12,220 bases of DNA from NCBI GenBank assembly GCA_036939355.1, contig JALLAP010001473.1, positions 1 through 12,220 of the forward strand, read 5' to 3'. Numbering within the stretch: the stretch's first letter is position 1; every line of letters begins with the position of its first letter. The notes beneath the pieces are model-generated. The model saw only the letters and a list, made by a program, of their open reading frames with translations, was not told the origin of the DNA and did no database searches. The position numbers and the translations under genes were made by a program. This DNA comes from Thalassiosira profunda (lineage: Eukaryota > Bacillariophyta > Thalassiosirophyceae > Thalassiosirales > Thalassiosiraceae). Shown piece by piece: positions 1 through 6,608 of the stretch.

Positions 1-66
1 GCGGAGAGGGCGATCTTCATTCTGGTTGGGGTCGGCGTGTTGCAATTCGACGAGGGCGATTTATGA
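1..66 (+). CDS. Possible C-terminal tail of an upstream gene (partial, doubtful)
   Basis: Frame 1 is open from the window edge to a TGA at 64-66 and would encode 21 residues ending in FDEGDL. The peptide has a hydrophobic run (IFILVGVGVL) followed by an acidic tail, which could be the end of a membrane or globular protein. The minus strand is also open for the first 60 bases but has no ATG and meets a stop immediately upstream, so the plus-strand reading is slightly preferred. Nothing identifies a family, and a stretch this short is open by chance fairly often. Confidence 0.2.
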   Translation, partial: AERAIFILVGVGVLQFDEGDL

Positions 67-500
67 TGTATGGGGCGCAACTCTTCCAGGCTCTGCGGAT
101 CACTCCTTGACGCGCTCTGCCAGTGCCATCAATGCTCAATGCTGCTCGTCAAGCTCGGGCTCCTCTCGGGTTCCGGGCTTGTGTGCTGCTCAGACCGTGA
201 TTCAGACAATGATACTCCTCGGGTCGGACAAGTCATCACTCGTAGCACGTGGCATTTTGCACATAAAACGACTAATGACCCACGCGGCACTGCTGTCATG
301 AACCGTCTCAAAAGAGCGGCCCTTTCATTCACACAGACCAAGCGCCCGCCCTCCTTCTCACTCCCTGAATGCTCCTACCTAAGCAGCCAGTCATACGACC
401 GCGCTGGTGGCCGCAGCACTGGCCGTATCTCCCGTCCAGCTGGCAGCCAATGGTGGCCATCGCCCCCTCGACGCGATCGCTCCAAAGAGAGCCCATCAAG
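67..500. other. Intergenic region and probable 5' flank of the secreted tandem-domain gene
   Basis: I find no convincing gene here. Several overlapping ORFs cross the stretch, but they are Ser/Arg-rich out-of-frame readings that run into the gene starting at 501. In-frame ATGs exist upstream of 501, at 369 and 453, but the peptide they would add is Trp/Pro/Arg-rich and would bury the signal peptide. A G-box-like GCACGTGGC lies at 245-253. The last 100 bases before 501 are pyrimidine- and C-rich, as expected for a 5' leader. Confidence 0.4.
245..253. promoter_or_regulatory. G-box-like CACGTG motif
   Basis: GCACGTGGC contains the palindromic core CACGTG, which is bound in plants, animals and fungi by bHLH or bZIP factors. 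It sits about 250 bp upstream of the ATG at 501. A 6-bp palindrome occurs by chance every few kilobases, and another copy lies inside coding sequence near 1054, so only its position gives it weight. Confidence 0.2.
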
Positions 501-1847
501 ATGCTGTTGCAACTCTCGGTCCGGTCCCTCGGCCTCCTCCTCGCCGTCGGCGTCGTCTCGACGACGGGAGCGAACCTCCGCCAGAGGCGGGCGGCGCTCT
601 TTCACCACGATGAACGTGATGCGGCGTCTAAGGTGGAGGCGTCGGCGCCAGAGCAACGATTGCGCGCGCCGGCACCCCCTGCTATCGCGACGAGCGAAGA
701 GGACGACACCAGCAGCAGCCAAGCGCAAGCAACAGACGTTGCCCCATCCCTCTCCACAACCAAATCCATCTACGACGAGGCCGAGCCCATCGTCGTTACA
801 CTCTCGGTCGGCCCTCCAACGCATCCGTACTACTCCTCGCCCGAGGCCCCGTCCCGCCACGTCAACCGGAATTATCCAAAGTGGACCGTCGGATTGTTCA
901 TGCGCGACGCCGACCCCCAGGGCGGAAGGCTGCCTCCCATTGTCGCCGTAAATCTCTGCGATGCGATCGAGTCTACGTGCGATCGAGATTATGCCACCTA
1001 CACCGACGTGACGGTGACGTTCGGGGACGCCGATGCGATGGAGCTCATGCAGGGCACGTGGCCGCTGGAGGTGAGCCGGTACGGCACCGGATACGACGCG
1101 TACGTCCTCGACGGGCGGGGCGCCGCGGCCATTGGGCCGTTGGAGTTTTATGTTCAGAACGAGAAGGAGGAGGACGTGGATGCGTTTCATGCGCACGGGA
1201 GCGAGGTTGCCCGTTACGGACCAAACTCATCGAACGGAGGCGTTGATGGTGGTGTTGAGAAGAAAGCATCCGCCCGGACGACCAACCCGCTGCTCAAGTA
1301 CAACAAAGGGACAAAGAAGTCGACCGAACGGGTGCACGCGAGCGTAGCCATGTCCACGTCTAAGGTGAATGCAAAGATCCAGAACGGCAACGGACTCGAG
1401 ATGTCGGGCGTTGGTGCATCGAACGATGCGTCTGGCGATATTGCAGAGGACTCCACCAGTTCTTCAAAGGGGCACGTCCATTCCAACAAGCTGGAGTACG
1501 AGCACGATGAAAGCGTTACGATTGACTTCTCCGTCGCCCATGCGAAAGAGGAGCTGGACGGATACCGGCTCGGAATCTTCATGCGCTCCGCGCATCCGCA
1601 GGGCGGCGAGTTCGAGCCGGTCGTAGCGTTGCCTCTCTGCTCACGCGATGCGTCGACCAATTGCATATCTGGAGGAGAACTGACCACGGGGTCGGTGACG
1701 TTTGGTTCCGAGTCGACGGAGGATATGATCTGGCCGCTGGACTTGCACCAGTGGGGAACGAAATTTGACGCGTACGTGTTGGACGAGAGCGGGAACGAGG
1801 TGGTGGGCCCTGCTGGATTCGATGTCATGATGGACGATACGTATTGA
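501..1847 (+). CDS. Secreted protein with two tandem beta-rich domains, family not recognised
   Basis: The protein has 448 aa from the ATG at 501. That start is chosen because it places a classic signal peptide at residues 1-24 (hydrophobic LGLLLAVGVV, probable cleavage after STTGA). The same frame stays open upstream to an ATG at 369, but the extra residues are not signal-like. Residues about 25-87 are a low-complexity linker. Two homologous domains follow, at about 88-219 and 329-444. Shared blocks are GLFMRDADPQGG / GIFMRSAHPQGG, then P-VA-LC, VTFG, WPL, a GT-(Y/F)DAYVLD block, and (I/V)GP--F-V. Each copy has two cysteines, C153/C160 and C380/C388, that could pair once oxidised in the ER. 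The Ser/Lys-rich spacer between domains includes an NSS sequon at 242. The pattern 'E-I-V---..., -G-F/Y, ...TFG, WPL, YDAY-L' is reminiscent of the Ig-like SKICH or purple-acid-phosphatase N-terminal sandwich, but this is a weak pattern-level guess. The gene is convergent with the MFS gene, 47 bp between stops. No catalytic motif was seen, so a structural or binding role is inferred only. Confidence 0.8.
   Translation: MLLQLSVRSLGLLLAVGVVSTTGANLRQRRAALFHHDERDAASKVEASAPEQRLRAPAPPAIATSEEDDTSSSQAQATDVAPSLSTTKSIYDEAEPIVVTLSVGPPTHPYYSSPEAPSRHVNRNYPKWTVGLFMRDADPQGGRLPPIVAVNLCDAIESTCDRDYATYTDVTVTFGDADAMELMQGTWPLEVSRYGTGYDAYVLDGRGAAAIGPLEFYVQNEKEEDVDAFHAHGSEVARYGPNSSNGGVDGGVEKKASARTTNPLLKYNKGTKKSTERVHASVAMSTSKVNAKIQNGNGLEMSGVGASNDASGDIAEDSTSSSKGHVHSNKLEYEHDESVTIDFSVAHAKEELDGYRLGIFMRSAHPQGGEFEPVVALPLCSRDASTNCISGGELTTGSVTFGSESTEDMIWPLDLHQWGTKFDAYVLDESGNEVVGPAGFDVMMDDTY
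762..1157 (+). repeat. Tandem protein domain, copy 1
   Basis: This covers residues about 88-219 of the secreted protein. It aligns with copy 2 (1485-1832) through the FMR-A-PQGG block, the cysteine pair, VTFG, WPL and YDAYVLD. Copy 1 carries a Pro/Tyr-rich insertion after the first strand (THPYYSSPEAP) that copy 2 lacks. Nucleotide similarity is limited to short blocks, so the duplication is old. Confidence 0.75.
1485..1832 (+). repeat. Tandem protein domain, copy 2
   Basis: This covers residues about 329-444. It is shorter than copy 1 but keeps the same order of blocks: GIFMRSAHPQGG, PVVALPLC, a second cysteine seven residues after the first motif cysteine plus one, GSVTFG, WPL, KFDAYVLDE, VVGPAGFDV. 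The protein ends a few residues later in an acidic MMDDTY tail. Confidence 0.75.
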
Positions 1848-1894
1848 ACGTCAATCGACTGTTGCAACAAGCTGACTTGAGAAGATACCGACGT

Positions 1895-3766
1895 CTAAGT
1901 TGCCTCTACAGAAAAGTACTTACTGTGGGTTGCCTCGGTGAAGGATGCTCGTCTTCCCGGGCGTTCACAAGTGCCATTCTCGCCCTCCTTCGCCTCGCTG
2001 CCATCATCAGCGTACTCCCAATGATCTTGCAAGTCGATGTTGGTTGTGTCAGTCGTCCGGCACGACGCTACCACCCCTCCCACAGCGAAGAGACTCGCCA
2101 GGCCGAGCATAAACGACAGCCTATTCTGTGAAATCAGTGGGCCGTACGTAAACTGCACGCAGAATCCAGCCAATCGACCTGTGGCCACACAGACTCCTCT
2201 CCCAGTGCTTCGTATCTTGGTGGGAAAAGATTCCGCTGAGAGGCAGTCCAACGCCAGCCACGCCACACACAACGACACAGTGTAGAAGCAGGCCACCGCC
2301 AAGACGAGTAGGGAATAGTAGCCTCCTCCGCCATTGCTTTGGATCGTAGTTGCCAGAGTCGACATCGCCAGGAGGGTGGCGAACCCTCAACCAAATCCGA
2401 TGATGACGAGCCTCCGTCGTCCCACCCAGTCGATGAGTCCGCTGGCGAGGATCATTCCAGGAATCTGCGCCAACGTGTGAAAGAAGCTCAATGCATAGGC
2501 GTCCGTCTGCAGCTCCAGGTTCTGAAAGATTTTTGTCCACCATGTCGCCACCCCTGTCACCAGTGTCAGCGAGAAATACGCCAGCTGAAGAGGAATCGTC
2601 CGTCGGTGCATTCCCTTGGCGAAAACCTGCTTCATGGAAGCCAGGCTTGCCCAAACTTCTCTCCATTTATCCTCCGCAACAGGAATTGGCGAATTCTCGG
2701 ATTCATTCAAGCTAATCGTCTCCTTGGCACGGATGCTGGCTCGCCCAATTCTCTTCGCTTGAAACAGATATTGCGTCAGCTCGTCCTCCGACAGCGGCTC
2801 GTCCGTGTATCCTATTCTCGAAGTAATCACATTTGAGATATGTACTGCTTCTCTCAACCTGCCCCGGCAAAGGAAGAATCGCGGGCTCTCCGGAACAAAT
2901 GCAGTGACCAACGTCGCAGCAATCACGGTCGGCAGGGCATTCAGTATCATGAACAGCCTCCAACTGCCCGATCCCGCCACCCGAAATATGATCAGGGCCC
3001 AAAAGGCCGTGTACAAGAAACCTAACGTGTAGCAAGATGCCACCAGCGTCATGAATCTGCCTCTCTTTGTTGGCGGAGATAGTTCTGCCGCCATTGTGAC
3101 AACGCCAGCAATCACCATCCCCAGCCCGATCCCGCACAGAAATCTCAGTAGGCACAATTCCGTGGCGTTCCGGGCAAGAGCTGCGAGGACCCCAACGACA
3201 GAATTGCACAAAAGGCCCGCCAGGAGGGTCGATCGGCGCCCCCAAATGTCGGCCAGCACCCCCGACAGCAGGCCACTGACGAGCATTCCTGCAAAGTGGG
3301 CGCCCGCAATGAGCGCCCCTCGCTTGGCAAAATCGACATCCCCTCCCTCTCCCCCCTCGTCCCCGCCGCCCAATATATCCTGCTGGAATCTGTCGCTCGA
3401 TAAGATGTAGTTCGTGACCCCCATCTCGGCCGAATCTCCCGAGTTTGCAATGCCCAGCGCCAGAAAGATGATGTAATACCGCCAGTGGAGGGCGAGTTCG
3501 TGGAGGACGCCCCGGCGATGGCGAGCGTGGCCGTATGCGCTCTCCAGATAGTCGTCGATAGAACGTGGCGGGCTATCGGCGTCGGCCAGGGCGGGGTGTT
3601 CCTCCGCCGGAGGGCGAAAGTACGCATCGTGAACCTCCTCCATAGCGCCCGGCGATAGGGGGGCAGGCTGTTGCAAAACTGCGGCTTTCCATAAGACAGG
3701 CGCGTCGAACTCCAGCAGGGACAAATCTTGGCGTTTGAAATTTGCCTGCGTTTCAGATTCGTTCAT
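1895..3766 (-). CDS. SV2-like MFS transporter interrupted by an in-frame TGA
   Basis: This is a 12-helix major facilitator carrier of the sugar-porter/SV2-related group, expected to move a small organic solute across a membrane; the substrate is unknown. From the ATG at 3766 there are 623 codons, and codon 460 is TGA. Visible marks are motif A after TM2 (GVLADIWGRRS, about 169-179), the loop ELSPPTKRGR after TM4 (228-237), PESPRF after TM6 (292-297), the second-half motif A DWVGRR (446-451), and ESFPTKIRSTGRG after TM10 (512-524). The cytosolic N-terminus is about 95 aa, and the central loop between TM6 and TM7 is about 90 aa. Downstream of the TGA the same frame runs on with TM9-TM12, so one base change, not a frameshift, separates the two parts. 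Another in-frame ATG at 3829 would overlap the divergent gene's leader. The interruption may be a sequencing error, a null allele or a young pseudogene. An intron is unlikely because both flanks read as continuous membrane protein. Head to head with D-glutamate cyclase. Confidence 0.85.
2387..2389 (-). other. In-frame TGA codon within the MFS transporter gene
   Basis: The plus strand reads TCA, so the coding strand reads TGA, between GFG (codons 457-459) and GFATLLAM (461-468) at the start of TM9. The next ORF in the same frame carries the remaining helices. A Gly (GGA), Arg (CGA) or Trp (TGG) codon is one substitution away, and Gly would best suit the helix start. Selenocysteine is possible in diatoms but improbable at this place in a carrier. 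Confidence 0.8.
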
Positions 3767-3821
3767 CCTGGATTTCGACGCGCCAGTCTTTTCGGGCGTG
3801 CGTGCGAGAGGAACAACTACA

Positions 3822-3833
3822 ACACACAATCAA
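3822..3833 (+). promoter_or_regulatory. Shared 12-mer ACACACAATCAA in the 5' leader of D-glutamate cyclase
   Basis: The 12-mer begins 99 bp before the ATG at 3921. The identical 12-mer begins 100 bp before the ATG of PIG-S (9447-9458). The CA-rich, TCA-containing sequence would suit a transcription start or initiator region, but this is inferred only from the matching position. Confidence 0.3.
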
Positions 3834-3920
3834 CAGAACAAAGGAGGGGGTGAAGGGGAAGGTGAACGCCTCGACGACGGCTGCTGGGAAGCCCATTTGC
3901 AAAGCCTCCGCCCTCCTAAA

Positions 3921-4871
3921 ATGAGCTCCGCGGTCGATGGCGCCGAGCAGCGCCTGCGGTCCTTGATGGCGGACTCGGCCCAGCCGCAGGAAGGCTCTCT
4001 TCGCCCCCCTGCACCTGCACCGACCGAATATCGCGACGTGCGCGACGTCTTCTCCGCCGCAAATGGTGCACAATCTCCCTCCTCCCCATCGGCCTCCTTC
4101 TCCACCCCGCAGAAGTTTCGGCGGGCGGTGCGATCCGGCCAATTCGCCGGCCCGACGAACGGCTGTTGTCCGGGGTACATGCAGTGCAACCTCGTGGTCC
4201 TGGAGGAGGGCCCGGCGGCGTACGATTTCCTCCTCTTCTGCCAGCGGAACAAGAAGGCCTGCCCGCTCATTGAAGTCTGCGATGTGGGAAGCTCGTCGGC
4301 CGAGGCGGTGGCGGCCGGGTCCGATTTGAGGACGGACATTCCCAAGTATTGCATCTACCGCGACGGTCGACTGGAGGCGGAGGTGGAGGACGCGAGGCCG
4401 TACTGGCCCGAGAGGTCGGTGGCCTTCCTGATCGGATGCAGCTTCTCCTACGATGGGGCGCTCCTGGACGCAGGGATACCTCTCCGGTCGGTGGAGCAGG
4501 GTCGAAACGTGCCCATGTATCGAACCAACATACCCTGCCGGACGGCGGGCAGCCTCAAAGGCAACGTGGTGGTCTCGATGAAGCCCATCAAAGCGACCGC
4601 TGTAGCAAAGGAGGTGGAGATAACGAGCAAATATCCCCAGGCCCACGGGGGGCCGCTCTGCGTGGGATGTCCCGACGCCATTGGCATACGAGATGTGAAC
4701 GATCCTGATTGGGGGGAAAGCGTAGACATTTTGCCCGACGAGGTGCCTGTCTTCCATGCCTGTGGCATTACGCCGCAGGCGGTGTTGATGGATAGCGGCG
4801 TCTCCTTCGCCATTACGCACGCTCCGGGCCATATGTTTGTCACGGACCAGAGAGCTCGGCCAGCTGATTGA
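3921..4871 (+). CDS. D-glutamate cyclase (DUF1445 family)
   Basis: The family converts D-glutamate to 5-oxo-D-proline, removing free D-glutamate; in mammals the DGLUCY enzyme is mitochondrial. The protein has 316 aa from the ATG at 3921. That start is preferred over in-frame ATGs at 3735 because the upstream peptide is low complexity and overlaps the divergent MFS start. After about 62 variable residues the domain is complete: FRRAVRSGQFAGPTNGCCPGY (from residue 66), FLLFCQRNKKACPLIEV (103-119), SDLRTDIPKY (134-143), FLIGCSFSYD (169-178), EQGRNVPMYRTNIPC (192-206), AHGGP (241-245), EVPVFHACGITPQAV (274-288) and ITHAPGHMFVTD (298-309). The length fits the stand-alone bacterial-type enzyme plus a short extension. 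The C-terminal DUF4392 domain fused in vertebrates is absent. Bacterial relatives are often annotated 'putative hydro-lyase', so the substrate is inferred from the family. No clear targeting peptide is visible. Next gene on the same strand starts 322 bp downstream. Confidence 0.92.
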   Translation: MSSAVDGAEQRLRSLMADSAQPQEGSLRPPAPAPTEYRDVRDVFSAANGAQSPSSPSASFSTPQKFRRAVRSGQFAGPTNGCCPGYMQCNLVVLEEGPAAYDFLLFCQRNKKACPLIEVCDVGSSSAEAVAAGSDLRTDIPKYCIYRDGRLEAEVEDARPYWPERSVAFLIGCSFSYDGALLDAGIPLRSVEQGRNVPMYRTNIPCRTAGSLKGNVVVSMKPIKATAVAKEVEITSKYPQAHGGPLCVGCPDAIGIRDVNDPDWGESVDILPDEVPVFHACGITPQAVLMDSGVSFAITHAPGHMFVTDQRARPAD

Positions 4872-5193
4872 ACCACACGACGATACGATTGCAGAGTAGA
4901 AAGAGATCTTAGGATAACAGTAGATATAGTCTTAGTAGATCAGAATTAGGCGAGGACGTTGGGGTGTCGTGCTCTCTCATAAGTGACAAGATCGTATGAT
5001 TGAATTGATACCATCAAAATCTCGAACAGATGGCGCTGGCAACTCTCGCAAGCCAATCAATGCTTGACTTCCTAACTTGAGAGATTCGGATAGACAAGCC
5101 TTCCTTCTTCTCCGCGCCACAAGTCGAAGACGGCCCCGTACTCGCCCAAAGTTGCGCTTTCAAAGCAGTGCCCAGCATACTTTACTCACCAGG
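4872..5193. other. Intergenic region upstream of the DC2-like gene
   Basis: The first 150 bases are more AT-rich than the genes around them and probably hold the 3' end of the cyclase transcript. AGCCAATCA, a canonical CCAAT-box context, lies at 5051-5059, about 140 bp before the ATG at 5194. The last 100 bases are pyrimidine-rich, ending in TACTCACCAGG just before the ATG. The frame stays open upstream to an ATG at 5077, but the added residues are an unconserved Arg-rich stretch. No tRNA, small RNA or other gene was recognised. Confidence 0.4.
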
Positions 5194-6558
5194 ATGTCGG
5201 TCGCGTCGACGTTCGACTTCTCGTCGGAGGTGTCGACAATCAAGCAAGTCAACGATGACGATGCCTCTGCGAAGAGCCAGCGTTGTGCTAGCGAGGTTGA
5301 GGTGTACAAGGCAAAGCTACACGCTGAGAGGCAGCGCTTAGAGCGCCTCGACGAGCAAATACTCGCGGCCGAGACAAAAGCTCTCGAGCAGAAGCGCCGG
5401 GCGGGCGGAGAAAGCTCCATCACCCTGAAGGAGGCGAAGCAGGAGACGGAGAAGAATATCCTGCTGGAGCGATTGAACCAGAAACTTGTGACGTTGAATA
5501 CAAGTATCTCTCAGAAGAAGAAGCTGAGGGCGAAGATTGACGAAGCAAGGCTCCAACGCTGCAGGTATGACGAGATCTACACCAAGCTTGAGCGCGATAC
5601 TCAGCGGCAGTCCGAGCAAATGGCCGTGGTTCTTGAACAGGGCAAACAAGCGATCAAGAGGAAGGACAGAGCAACCCAAGAGCTCGAGGCCTTGACGAAA
5701 CAGCTCGAGGAATCCAGAGTCGCGCTCAAGCAGGAGCAGGAGGAAGTGCGCAGACTCGAGGAATTTGTGCAGAAGGCGGATGCGCAAGTAGACACCGAGA
5801 GGAGGAAGGCGAGCCGGCCCATTGGAGCTCTTGCAGTATCGCAAACGCTGGCATCGGAGAAAACCGCAAGCCGAGAAGAGGAGTATGAGGACGACGAAAG
5901 GGCACTCGATGAGGCGTTGGCCAAGGTCTTCGAGCTCACTGGCATCGACGACGTCGACTTGCTCATCGAGCGGCTGGTTCAGTCCGAAGACCTCCGTCTC
6001 TCGCTGTTCACTAGCATATCCGAGCTCGAGGCTCAGGCGGCTGAAAACGAAACGAAGATTTCCGACGCCAAGCAAGAGCTCGAGCGGGCCAAGAGATGTG
6101 GTGTCAACAAGAATACACAAACACAGAAGGATCTTGCTTCGATGGCAGAGAAGCGGAGACTGCTAGAAGAGAAGATCAAGGGTGTCGAAGCCGAGCACGA
6201 GTCTCAACTGTCAGTGTGGAACGGATTGAAGGAGAGGATTTCCGATGTGCACTCCGAGTTGGGCCTGGAGTTGGAAGAAGATTTGGTCAAGGACAGCGCT
6301 GTCAACGAAGGAAACGTCCTTAAATACCTCGCAGCCATCGAGCGCAAGGCGTCAGAGATACTTGCAGCAGTGAACGGGAGCTTTGAAGACGAGGACGCCC
6401 CGCTGTCTCCTGTGTCGAATATTGGTCCGCTTGTGAAGACGACGGTTCTGGACCTGCCCTCCGCCACTACGGAGGAGAACGCGGGTCTTGGCGCCGACGA
6501 TGGCGAACGTCCGTTGTCGATGAGGGAATTACAAGAGAGCCTCAAAGTTTCCGCGTAG
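5194..6558 (+). CDS. Outer dynein arm docking complex protein, DC2 / CCDC63 / CCDC114 (ODAD1) family
   Basis: The protein has 454 aa and is coiled coil for most of residues 30-200 and 225-360. In this family the protein anchors outer dynein arms to axonemal doublet microtubules. Three regions match the family layout. Residues 94-190 have NQKLVTLNTSISQKKKLRAKID, then RYDEIYTKLERD and a long Glu/Lys/Gln helix. Residues 238-300 have EALAKVFELTGIDDVDLLIERL followed by LFTSISELEAQ, the counterpart of the 'F-ATGI-D-DELV...NFSLFNYVNEL' segment. Residues 374-392 have NVLKYLAAIERKASEIL, the counterpart of the C-terminal 'YL--IE-RT-E-L' helix. The Ser/Pro/acidic tail (395-454) is probably disordered. 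The start at 5194 begins a natural N-terminus; the ATG at 5077 adds an Arg-rich stretch. The protein is shorter than animal homologues. It ends 50 bp from the convergent coiled-coil gene. The choice among DC2-type and ODAD3-type paralogues is less certain than the family itself; a generic coiled coil is the alternative. Confidence 0.75.
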   Translation: MSVASTFDFSSEVSTIKQVNDDDASAKSQRCASEVEVYKAKLHAERQRLERLDEQILAAETKALEQKRRAGGESSITLKEAKQETEKNILLERLNQKLVTLNTSISQKKKLRAKIDEARLQRCRYDEIYTKLERDTQRQSEQMAVVLEQGKQAIKRKDRATQELEALTKQLEESRVALKQEQEEVRRLEEFVQKADAQVDTERRKASRPIGALAVSQTLASEKTASREEEYEDDERALDEALAKVFELTGIDDVDLLIERLVQSEDLRLSLFTSISELEAQAAENETKISDAKQELERAKRCGVNKNTQTQKDLASMAEKRRLLEEKIKGVEAEHESQLSVWNGLKERISDVHSELGLELEEDLVKDSAVNEGNVLKYLAAIERKASEILAAVNGSFEDEDAPLSPVSNIGPLVKTTVLDLPSATTEENAGLGADDGERPLSMRELQESLKVSA

Positions 6559-6608
6559 GGAACAGCGATACAGCAAAACTGCTAATTCACAATCGATGCA
6601 TCTATCTC

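Noticed and set aside
375..1196. 273-codon minus-strand ORF
   Set aside because: It lies antisense to the signal-peptide protein, is Arg-rich with no domain, and arises from the GC-rich third positions of the plus-strand gene.
2387..2389. Selenocysteine or a small intron as the explanation of the in-frame TGA
   Set aside because: The site is at a membrane helix start in a carrier, not a redox site. A GT...AG pair spanning the TGA (donor near 2391, acceptor near 2337, about 55 bp) would shift the frame, whereas the sequence on both sides reads as one protein without splicing.
3753..4832. 359-codon minus-strand ORF
   Set aside because: It is antisense to the complete D-glutamate cyclase domain, with Arg/His-rich shadow composition.
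5038..5043. Possible X-box (RFX) half-site GGCAAC upstream of the DC2-like flagellar gene
   Set aside because: Only one half of the X-box is present, with no matching left half within spacing range, and RFX control is not established in this lineage.
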